Origin: JAIVJN01 sp036732565
GTDB lineage: Bacteria; Acidobacteriota; Vicinamibacteria; Vicinamibacterales; UBA2999
NCBI GenBank assembly: GCA_036732565.1
Contig: DAINCF010000465.1
Location: 1-5,835, forward strand
Direction: 5' to 3'
Length of the DNA: 5,835 nucleotides
The notes under the pieces were generated by a model that made no database searches, was not told where the DNA came from, and worked only from the letters and a program-made list of their open reading frames with translations. Shown one piece after another: positions 1-5,835 of this stretch. Numbering within the stretch: the first letter of the stretch is position 1; every line of letters starts with the position of its first letter. A program made the translations under genes and the position numbers.

Positions 1-2844
1 GGCGGGCAGCGGCTCCAGCCACAGGGCGCGCCGGCGCTCGGCCGGCATGCGCTGCGCGGCCAGGGCCCACGAGGCGGCTTCGAACACGTACCAGTCGCGG
101 ACGTCGCGATGCGCGAGCACGTGCTCCAGATCGCCCGCGAGCGACCACATCGCTCGCTCTTCGACCAGATGGATGGCGGACGCGGCAATCACCTGATCTT
201 CGTCGTGCACGAGCTGCCCAACGGTGTCATCGACGTCGCGCACGCGCGTCTTGTACAAGACGTTGCCGCGACGGATGCGCTCGTCGGCCGGCATGTCCTC
301 GACGAGCAGCACCACCCGACGCCGGACGGTGCCCGACAGCAGGTTGTCCAGATACTCGAGCGCGCTCGATCGAGCCCGCGCATCCCCACGCCGCAGCGTT
401 TCTTGAACCGCGTGGATGCCTCCAGGATCGTGCACCAGGCCGAGCAAGCGGAAGACGCGACCGACCGCGCGTTCCTGTTTCTCGCGGAGCGCGCGCGCCA
501 GCAGACTCGCGCCATCGAGGCCTCCGGCCACGAACAGGTTGTGATGCAGCGTCAGGGCGCTGAATGCGCGCGTGGTCTCCGCCAGCACCTGCGATTCGAC
601 GAGCTTCGGATCGATCGTCAGGTCCGGGTGATCGCGATGCAGGCGCTCGATGGCGGTGCCCGCCTTGTAGCGAACAAAGCTGTCAGGATCGCCCAGCGCT
701 TGCATCAGCACGTCCATCGATCGCTGCGTCGGAATCAGTGCCAGCGTCGACGGCACGTGGCGTCGCACCCACGGATCCTCCTCTTGGTCGTTGAGGAAGT
801 AGACGAGTGGATCGATCACCCCTTCGCCGTAGCCGACGAGCACCTGCCGGGCAGCGGACTTCAATCGACGATTGCGCAGCAAGGACACCAGCGCGGGCAC
901 GAACAGGAAATCGCCCCCGCCGAGCTTGCCGGCACTCTGCAAGGCCTCGCGTGCGACACCGAGATTCGAATCGTAGATGAGCGGCAGCAGAAGCGGCCGG
1001 AACCCGGGGTTCGTGACCTGACCGAGCGCCCGGGCCACGTCCATGCGAATCGGCGCGGCCTGCTCGCGGCTGTCGTCGACGAGGCGCTCGAACGCGTCTT
1101 CCGCGGCCTTGACGTCGGACTCGCCCGGGCTGGAGGCGAGACTCGTGGCCGCCGTCACGACCAGATACGGATCCCGATCCTTCAGATACGGCCGCATGAT
1201 GTTGGCGGCGCCTTCGCGCCGAACGGCGGCGATGGCACGGACCGCGGCCAGGCGTACGTCGCCGTCCGGATCCTTCAACGCGTGCTCGACGCTGGTGCCC
1301 CAGCGCTCGAGGGCGCTCGGTCCGGCTTCCTCGGCCACGCGCAGCGCACGGGCCCGCACCACCGGGGAGCTGTGGCTGAGCAACAGCGGAGTGACGAGGT
1401 TCCGCTTGTCGAGCGCCTCCAACAGGTCGATGGCATAGACAACCCGCTTCGGATCCGATTGGCCCAGCTCCTCGACCAGCGTCTCGAGCGAGGACAGGTC
1501 TGCCGTGTCGATGCGAATCTCCGCGGCTTCGACCGCCTGGCTCTCGATGCTGCGCCGGAACGCGGCCAGGTACTCCTTCCGTGCGCGCAGCGCCGCGAAG
1601 ACCCACAGCGCCATCACCGACAGGCTGGCGAAGCTCAATTGCTGCCACGACAGGTTGAATCCCCAGTCCTTGATCAGTACGAGCAGGAGCAACGCGCCGA
1701 TGCCCTTCGAGAAGCGGTCGACGGTGACGTCGACGAACGGCTTGGCGCGGTACTTGATGTCGGCTGGCAGCGGCAGGAAGAGAATCTCTCGTGTCGTCTT
1801 GTCGACGGTGTAGCGCAGCGAGGTATCGAGAATGCGCGCGAGGCCCGGCGCCCACAGGCTCGAATTGAACAGCATGATCACGGCCGTGGTGCCCAGCCCC
1901 ATCGGCAGGATCATCAGCGCGAAGCCGATCCCGAGGAAGCGATGGATACGGCTCGTCAGCAGCACTTGCACCGCGAGGCCCACGAGCGACAGATAGATCG
2001 TGACTTCGGCAAGGAACGCGGTGATGGCGTCGGTCGACGTCTTCTGCTCGGCCGTGGCCATGTTGAGCTGCTGCTCGATGATCGCCGCACCGATAGCGGC
2101 GAACGCGATGACCATTGCGATGATCTGCAGGTGCCGCGACTCGCGGAGCAGTTTGATCGCCTCGGCGCCGCCGACGCCTTCCTCTTCACCGGTCTTGGTC
2201 GCGTCGGACTGCCCGGCCTTTTTCTCGCGCCGCAGGACGAACGTGACGATGAAGAAACAGCCGGTGAGGATCAGGGCGCTCACCAGCAGCATGTTGTTGG
2301 TGCCGAGCTCCTCGACGAGGAACCGCGTCATCGCCGCGCCGGTGGCGCCGCCAAGACTCGATCCGCCGCCGATGAAGCCGAACAGCCGCTTCGCCTGCCG
2401 CGGATCGTAGACGTCGTTGGCCAGCGTCCAGAATTGGCTGATCAACAACAGCCCGAGGATCAGACCCAGGAAGTAGAACCCGACCGACACCCACTCGGCG
2501 CCCACCTGCGTGAACAGCACCCAGAAGAGGACGAGCAGCCCGATCATGCCGATCTGCGTCACCGGAATCGTCCATCGGCGTGGCACCGTGGCGATCGCGC
2601 GGCTGTAGAACTGCATCACCACGCCAATCAAGATGCCGGAGCCGAATTGCACCCACGGCAGATTGTCGGCGCCCAGGCTCGAGATGAACTGGGAGCGGGT
2701 GATCGGTTTGACGATGTTGTAACTCGTCATCGCCAGGAAGGAATACGCGAACATCAGGAGGGCCGTGAGGCCTTCTCCCTCGCGCACCTGAGCGAATGGG
2801 CTGATCAGTCGATTGAGAAGAGTGCCCTGTGGGCGATCGGCCAT
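1..2844 (-). CDS. NTT/Npt-like membrane transporter fused to C-terminal HEAT repeats (3'-truncated by window edge)
   Basis: The minus-strand frame starting at ATG 2844 stays open for 948 codons to base 1 with no stop, so the C-terminus is missing. An in-frame TAA at 2871-2869, with no other start codon in between, fixes this ATG as the earliest start. Residues about 25-420 form a polytopic membrane domain with roughly 11-12 hydrophobic segments (about 28-45, 63-80, 95-113, 119-138, 154-172, 184-203, 239-256, 280-297, 303-325, 377-392, 400-418). NTT-like signatures are YNIVKP..R (42-50), QFWTLAN (137-143) followed by AKRLFG (151-156), LRYTVDK (343-349), and K368 with D372 in a segment resembling the KGKAA.D motif of ATP/ADP translocases. 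Residues about 450-940 are helical HEAT-type repeats, for example SPVVRARA (493-500), VAREALQSAGKLG (630-642) and ALEYLDNLL (828-836). The HEAT part probably lies in the cytosol. It is a paralogue of the divergent neighbour. The family call is firm from motifs; the substrate is unknown and a non-transport role is possible. Confidence 0.8.
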   Translation of the reverse strand, partial: MADRPQGTLLNRLISPFAQVREGEGLTALLMFAYSFLAMTSYNIVKPITRSQFISSLGADNLPWVQFGSGILIGVVMQFYSRAIATVPRRWTIPVTQIGMIGLLVLFWVLFTQVGAEWVSVGFYFLGLILGLLLISQFWTLANDVYDPRQAKRLFGFIGGGSSLGGATGAAMTRFLVEELGTNNMLLVSALILTGCFFIVTFVLRREKKAGQSDATKTGEEEGVGGAEAIKLLRESRHLQIIAMVIAFAAIGAAIIEQQLNMATAEQKTSTDAITAFLAEVTIYLSLVGLAVQVLLTSRIHRFLGIGFALMILPMGLGTTAVIMLFNSSLWAPGLARILDTSLRYTVDKTTREILFLPLPADIKYRAKPFVDVTVDRFSKGIGALLLLVLIKDWGFNLSWQQLSFASLSVMALWVFAALRARKEYLAAFRRSIESQAVEAAEIRIDTADLSSLETLVEELGQSDPKRVVYAIDLLEALDKRNLVTPLLLSHSSPVVRARALRVAEEAGPSALERWGTSVEHALKDPDGDVRLAAVRAIAAVRREGAANIMRPYLKDRDPYLVVTAATSLASSPGESDVKAAEDAFERLVDDSREQAAPIRMDVARALGQVTNPGFRPLLLPLIYDSNLGVAREALQSAGKLGGGDFLFVPALVSLLRNRRLKSAARQVLVGYGEGVIDPLVYFLNDQEEDPWVRRHVPSTLALIPTQRSMDVLMQALGDPDSFVRYKAGTAIERLHRDHPDLTIDPKLVESQVLAETTRAFSALTLHHNLFVAGGLDGASLLARALREKQERAVGRVFRLLGLVHDPGGIHAVQETLRRGDARARSSALEYLDNLLSGTVRRRVVLLVEDMPADERIRRGNVLYKTRVRDVDDTVGQLVHDEDQVIAASAIHLVEERAMWSLAGDLEHVLAHRDVRDWYVFEAASWALAAQRMPAERRRALWLEPLPA

Positions 2845-2865
2845 GATGGGGTTTGAGACTGACGA

Positions 2866-2871
2866 ATCTTA
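2866..2871 (-). promoter_or_regulatory. Possible -10 element for the minus-strand gene
   Basis: On the minus strand the hexamer is TAAGAT, a 4/6 match to TATAAT, in the only AT-rich patch of the intergenic region. Initiation about 7 nt downstream would leave a leader of only about 15 nt before ATG 2844. No good -35 element lies at the usual spacing, because that position falls in the 8-bp repeat array. This is a pattern match only. Confidence 0.25.
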
Positions 2872-2880
2872 CATTACTAA

Positions 2881-2920
2881 GGCCTGAAGGCTCGAAGGCT
2901 TGGGGGCTTGAAGCTACCGA
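2881..2920 (+). repeat. Tandem degenerate 8-bp units, GGCTTGAA-like (left arm of palindrome)
   Basis: The 8-bp steps read GGCCTGAA (2881), GGCTCGAA (2889), GGCTTGGG (2897), GGCTTGAA (2905) and the decayed GCTACCGA (2913). The units are approximate reverse complements of the right-arm units, so each arm is itself periodic. The left arm is more diverged than the right, which suggests either that it is older or that only the right arm has been homogenised recently. Confidence 0.75.
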
Positions 2921-2948
2921 GGTTCAGACCCGGGGTTGAACCCTCGTA

Positions 2949-2988
2949 CCTCCAAGCCTCCAAGCCTCCAGGCCTCCAAGCCTCCAGG
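2949..2988 (+). repeat. Five tandem 8-bp units, CCTCCAAG/CCTCCAGG (right arm of palindrome)
   Basis: The units are exact in length: CCTCCAAG (2949, 2957, 2973) and CCTCCAGG (2965, 2981), followed by a degenerate unit CCTGCTAG at 2989-2996. Only the seventh base of the unit varies (A or G). The array lies just upstream of the plus-strand gene and fills the place where its -35 element would be expected. It is a short simple-sequence array whose copy number could change by slippage. Confidence 0.9.
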
Positions 2989-2998
2989 CCTGCTAGGG

Positions 2999-3004
2999 TA
3001 CACT
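2999..3004 (+). promoter_or_regulatory. Possible -10 element for the plus-strand gene
   Basis: TACACT is a 4/6 match to TATAAT and sits immediately after the repeat array, 19 bases before ATG 3024. Use of it would give a leader of about 13 nt. The expected -35 position lies within CCTCCAAG repeats and does not resemble TTGACA. The support is weak. Confidence 0.2.
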
Positions 3005-3023
3005 CGGACCCGACGCTTCCTGC

Positions 3024-5810
3024 ATGTTAACCGTTGCCGAACGTCTGCTGGGCCTGACCGGGCGGGAGCTGCGTCGCGCCCTCCCGCTTTTCGCCTATCT
3101 GTTCCTGACGATGGCGGCGTCGGTGGCCAGTCGTGCGGCGCGGGACGCCCTGTTCCTGGATCGTTTCAGCCCCCTCCAGCTCCCGTACGTCGACATCGCC
3201 ATCGCGCTCCTGGTGGCGGTCGTGGCGTCGCTCTACATCCGGGTCGGCCAGCGCACCAATCTGCGAAACCTGCAGATCGGAAGCCTGCTGGTCTTCGCGG
3301 CGCTCGCCGCGGGCTTCTGGTGGCTCTCTCAGGGGAGCAAGCAGGAAGACGGCACGCTGTTCGTGGTCATCTACATCTGGGTCGGCGTGTTCAGCGTGCT
3401 CGCACCCGCCCAAGTGTGGACGCTGGCGAACTACACGCTGACGACACGCGAAGCGAAACGGGCGTTCGGACTGATCGGCAGCGGCGCCATTCTCGGCTGG
3501 ATCGTCGGCGGCCTCGCCACTCGCGAGTCGGCGGGACGCTTCGGCACCGAGAGCATGCTGCTGATCGTGGCCGGCACGCTGGTGCTCTGCGCGGTGATCG
3601 TCGTGATCATCTGGCACGGCCGGCCGGCCTACGTCGATGAGGACGAGCCCGCCAGTCGACCACTGGAGTCCGGTGAGACCGGCGGCCTGAGCGCCAGCCT
3701 CGCGCTCCTCCGCGAGTCCCGGTACCTGCAGGCGATTGCCGCACTGATCTTGTTGTCGGCGTATGCCACCACAGTAGCGGGCTGGCAATTCAAGGCAGTC
3801 GCCAAGGCTTACATTCCCGACACCGATCGGTTGGCCGAGTTCTTCGGGTCCTTCAACGTGGTCGCGGGCATCGTGTCGTTCCTGCTGCAAGTGACGCTCA
3901 CGAGCCGTCTGCTCAGGCAGGCAGGCGTCGGCGTCGCCATCTTCATCGTGCCTACGGCCATGGCGCTCAGCTCGATCGGCCTGCTGGTCACCGGGACGCT
4001 CTTGGCCGCCGCGGCGTTGAAGGCCAGCGATCAGGTGCTGCGCTATTCCATCGACAAAGCCACGGTCGAGCTCTTGTACCTGCCGGTGCCTGCGAGCCAG
4101 ACCTTTCGCGTCAAGTCGTTCATCGACACCGTCGTTTACCGCATGGGCGATGCCCTGGGCGGGCTGACGGTGCTGGTGTTTGGCGCGCTGCTGGGCCTGA
4201 GCGCCATTCAAATGTCGTGGGTGTGCTTCGTCCTGGTCGTGGCCTGGGCGGTGGCGGCGATGACGGCACAGCGGCAGTACGTCCTGAACCTGCGGGACAG
4301 CATTCATCAGCACCGCGTGGACATCGAGCGGGCGGCGACTCCGGTGATCGAGAAATCCACCGGAGAGCTGCTGACGCAATATCTCGCCGGCACGCAGGAG
4401 CAGGTGCTGTACGCGTTGCGCCTGCTGGACAGCTCACGCGATCGATCGACGCCCCACGGGGTTCGCCCCCTGCTCCAGCACGGGTCGCCGCGCGTGCGTG
4501 CCCGTGCCGTCGCGCTGCTCGCGCGCGCGGGGGACACCAGCGTCAGCGCGGACGTCGAGCGAATGCTGTACGACGCCGATCTGACCGTTCGCACGGAGGC
4601 GCTTCTCTATCTCTCCGAGCTCTCGCACATCGATCCGCTCGAGCGCATCGAGAAGCTTGGAGATTTTCCGGGCTTCACGATTCGCGCCGGCATGGCGGCG
4701 TTCCTGGCGCGGCCCGGCCGCACGCAGAACCTCGACGCGGCCCGGTTGATCCTGAACGCGATGGCACGGGAGCCCGGCACGACCGGCCAACGGACGAGAG
4801 CCGAAGCGGCGCGGTTGATCGGCATGCTCCCCGATCACTTCGATCACGAGCTGCGCCTGTTGTTGCAGGACGAGAGCCCGGAGGTCGTACGCGAAGCCAT
4901 CCGCTCGGTCGGCAAGCTCGGCAAGCGCACGTTCATCGCCCGCATCGTCGAGCGGCTCGGCGAGCCCGAATTCGCCGAAGAAGCCTCCGCGGCCCTGGTG
5001 GAGTTCGGCGATCGCGTCGTCGGCACGATGCGGGACTACTTGATCGACGCGCACACCGCGGTCGAGATTCGACGCGAGATCCCCAACGTGCTGTTGGCGA
5101 TTGAGTCGTCGATCGCTCAGGCGGTGCTCACAGAGGGGGTGCTGGACCGCGACGCGGTCGTGCGCTACCGCGTGATTACCGCGCTCAACAAGCTGGGGCA
5201 GCAGCATCCCGATCGGCACATGGACCGGCCCATGGTGGAGACGGTGCTGGCCGCGGAGATCATCGGTCACTACCGATCGCAGCAGGTCCTCGGCAGCGTC
5301 GGCCCCGCGGACGATCGCGGCGATCCGGTGCTGCGGCAGTTGCGCAAGGCGTCGGAAGACGAGGAAGAGCGGATCTTCCGGCTGCTCAAGATCCTCTATC
5401 CCAATCACGACTTGCACAGCGCCTACGTGGGACTGCAGTCGACGGACCCCGTCGTCTACGACAACGCGCTCGAGTTTCTGGAGACCATTCTGACACCGGC
5501 GATCCGCGCGGTGCTCATCCCGCTCTTCGATCGGCAGGTCAGCGCGCAGGAACGCAAGAGCGCCACGCATCTGCGCAGCTCGTCGACCATCAACCGGATG
5601 GAGGTGCTGCGCACGATGATGTTGAGCGACAACACCTGGCTGCAGTCGTGCGCCGCGTACGTGATTGGCGAGCTGCACCTTGTGCAGTTCGGCGCGTCGC
5701 TCGACAAGTGGGCGGCCGACCCTGACACGCTGCTGCGCACCACTGCCATCGACGCGCGAGAAAAGCTCAAGCGCGCGGTGACCTCCGGCGCGGGCACTGA
5801 GCTACGGTAG
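3024..5810 (+). CDS. NTT/Npt-like membrane transporter fused to C-terminal HEAT repeats (complete, 928 aa)
   Basis: This complete frame runs from ATG 3024 to TAG 5808-5810. An in-frame TAG at 2994-2996 with no alternative start codon after it makes ATG 3024 the earliest possible start. Residues about 18-415 are hydrophobic, with about 11-12 segments (about 20-37, 52-72, 83-101, 112-134, 148-166, 177-197, 234-254, 274-293, 302-330, 375-392, 396-413). NTT-like signatures are R37..R40-D41-ALFL in the first helix (compare R..KD.LVV of ATP/ADP translocases), QVWTLAN (130-136), REAKRAFG (142-149), LRYSIDK (339-345), LYLPVP (351-356), and K364 with D368. Residues about 445-920 carry about a dozen degenerate HEAT-type helix pairs, for example SPRVRARAVALLARAG (488-503), VVREAIRSVGKLG (621-633), VVRYRVITALNKLG (712-725) and ALEFLETIL (815-823). 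No cyclic-nucleotide-binding or other extra domain follows the repeats. The probable topology is an inner-membrane protein with a cytosolic solenoid. Nucleotide transport is inferred from family only; the actual substrate, or a regulatory role, cannot be read from the sequence. Confidence 0.82.
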   Translation: MLTVAERLLGLTGRELRRALPLFAYLFLTMAASVASRAARDALFLDRFSPLQLPYVDIAIALLVAVVASLYIRVGQRTNLRNLQIGSLLVFAALAAGFWWLSQGSKQEDGTLFVVIYIWVGVFSVLAPAQVWTLANYTLTTREAKRAFGLIGSGAILGWIVGGLATRESAGRFGTESMLLIVAGTLVLCAVIVVIIWHGRPAYVDEDEPASRPLESGETGGLSASLALLRESRYLQAIAALILLSAYATTVAGWQFKAVAKAYIPDTDRLAEFFGSFNVVAGIVSFLLQVTLTSRLLRQAGVGVAIFIVPTAMALSSIGLLVTGTLLAAAALKASDQVLRYSIDKATVELLYLPVPASQTFRVKSFIDTVVYRMGDALGGLTVLVFGALLGLSAIQMSWVCFVLVVAWAVAAMTAQRQYVLNLRDSIHQHRVDIERAATPVIEKSTGELLTQYLAGTQEQVLYALRLLDSSRDRSTPHGVRPLLQHGSPRVRARAVALLARAGDTSVSADVERMLYDADLTVRTEALLYLSELSHIDPLERIEKLGDFPGFTIRAGMAAFLARPGRTQNLDAARLILNAMAREPGTTGQRTRAEAARLIGMLPDHFDHELRLLLQDESPEVVREAIRSVGKLGKRTFIARIVERLGEPEFAEEASAALVEFGDRVVGTMRDYLIDAHTAVEIRREIPNVLLAIESSIAQAVLTEGVLDRDAVVRYRVITALNKLGQQHPDRHMDRPMVETVLAAEIIGHYRSQQVLGSVGPADDRGDPVLRQLRKASEDEEERIFRLLKILYPNHDLHSAYVGLQSTDPVVYDNALEFLETILTPAIRAVLIPLFDRQVSAQERKSATHLRSSSTINRMEVLRTMMLSDNTWLQSCAAYVIGELHLVQFGASLDKWAADPDTLLRTTAIDAREKLKRAVTSGAGTELR

Positions 5811-5825
5811 GAATTCGTACGTAGC
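5801..5825 (+). repeat. Short inverted repeat over the stop codon
   Basis: GCTACG (5801-5806) and CGTAGC (5820-5825) are perfect reverse complements around a 13-nt loop that contains the TAG stop and a GAATTC palindrome. The stem is only 6 bp and no T-run follows within the window. It is at best a weak candidate for a 3'-end structure and may be chance. The last 10 bases, GCAGGCCTTC, could begin a further hairpin that is cut off by the window edge. Confidence 0.35.
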
Positions 5826-5835
5826 GCAGGCCTTC

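Larger units (their letters stand above)
2880..2991. repeat. Large imperfect palindrome between divergent genes
   Basis: Bases 2880-2926 pair with 2937-2983 in a single ungapped register around a 10-nt loop (2927-2936). By my base-by-base count, of 47 positions 36 are Watson-Crick, 3 are G-T and 8 are mismatched. An alternative register, slipped by one 8-bp unit, pairs the AGGCCT at 2880-2885 with the AGGCCT at 2986-2991, giving an outer stem of about 34 positions with a larger loop. The innermost part, GGTTCA (2921-2926) with TGAACC (2937-2942), is perfect. The G-T pairs favour folding of plus-strand RNA over minus-strand RNA. No poly-T tract follows, so it does not look like an intrinsic terminator, and neither gene ends here. 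It could be a dispersed intergenic repeat of REP or MITE type, or a cruciform-forming element between two promoters. Confidence 0.85.

Noticed and set aside
683..1855. A 390-codon minus-strand open frame
   Set aside because: It is a shifted frame within the real minus-strand gene, and its translation is low-complexity, dominated by R, G, A and P. The real frame shows helix-periodic HEAT motifs.
109..2856. A 915-codon open frame on the plus strand opposite the first gene
   Set aside because: It lies codon-for-codon opposite the minus-strand transporter gene. A stop in this register needs TTA, CTA or TCA codons in the real gene, which are rare in GC-rich DNA. The translation is rich in R, Q, H, D and E, lacks membrane segments and has no recognisable domain, whereas the opposite strand gives a coherent membrane plus HEAT protein.
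2916..2948. Possible tRNA-like arm around GGTTCA...TGAACC
   Set aside because: It resembles a T-arm stem only superficially. There is no acceptor, anticodon or D arm at the right spacing, and the stem is simply the centre of the larger palindrome.
2880..2991. CRISPR array or bidirectional terminator
   Set aside because: The units are 8 bp with no spacers, so it is not CRISPR. Both flanking genes start here rather than end, and no T-run follows the stem, so a terminator is unlikely.
2936..3640. A plus-strand open frame starting in the repeat array (translation SKPPSLQ-like)
   Set aside because: Its N-terminus is just the 8-bp repeat translated, and the rest is an out-of-frame reading of the second gene.
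4217..5104. A 295-codon plus-strand frame inside the second gene
   Set aside because: It is an out-of-frame, R-, G- and A-rich translation overlapping clear HEAT coding sequence.
3027..5678. Two long minus-strand open frames (3027-4379 and 4434-5678) opposite the second gene
   Set aside because: They are antisense shadows in the same codon register, explained by the scarcity of TTA, CTA and TCA codons. Their translations are arginine-, glutamine- and histidine-rich with no domain.

Overview
The window is GC-rich, tightly packed bacterial DNA with two large genes, transcribed away from each other across a 179-bp intergenic region. Both encode full-length paralogues with the same architecture: an N-terminal polytopic membrane domain of about 410-420 residues, resembling the nucleotide transporter family (NTT, also called Npt1/Npt2 or Tlc ATP/ADP translocase), followed by about 480-500 soluble residues of degenerate HEAT-type helical repeats. 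The GC content, the free-living style of gene content and this domain combination suggest an environmental bacterium. Acidobacteriota (Vicinamibacteria-like) is my best guess, but this is recollection rather than proof, and no marker gene is present.

Layout: positions 2844 down to 1 (minus strand) hold the first gene. Its reading frame is open for 948 codons to the left edge, so its C-terminus lies outside the window. Positions 2845-3023 are intergenic. They contain a striking imperfect palindrome (2880-2983, alternative end 2991) built from 8-bp units: a GGCTTGAA-like array on the left and a CCTCCAAG-like array on the right. Positions 3024-5810 (plus strand) hold the second gene, complete at 928 aa. 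The last 25 bp contain a small inverted repeat over the stop codon and what may be the start of another repeat.

How the genes may work together: the proteins share position-specific motifs in both the membrane and HEAT halves, so they probably arose by duplication of an ancestral NTT-HEAT fusion. They differ at the basic residues of the first membrane helix, which may mean different substrates, or transport in one and sensing or scaffolding in the other. NTT proteins are best known as ATP/ADP exchangers or nucleotide importers of intracellular parasites. Their role in free-living bacteria, and the role of the fused HEAT solenoid, are not established, so the substrate is left open here. No RNA genes, CRISPR arrays, insertion sequences or convincing terminators were seen.
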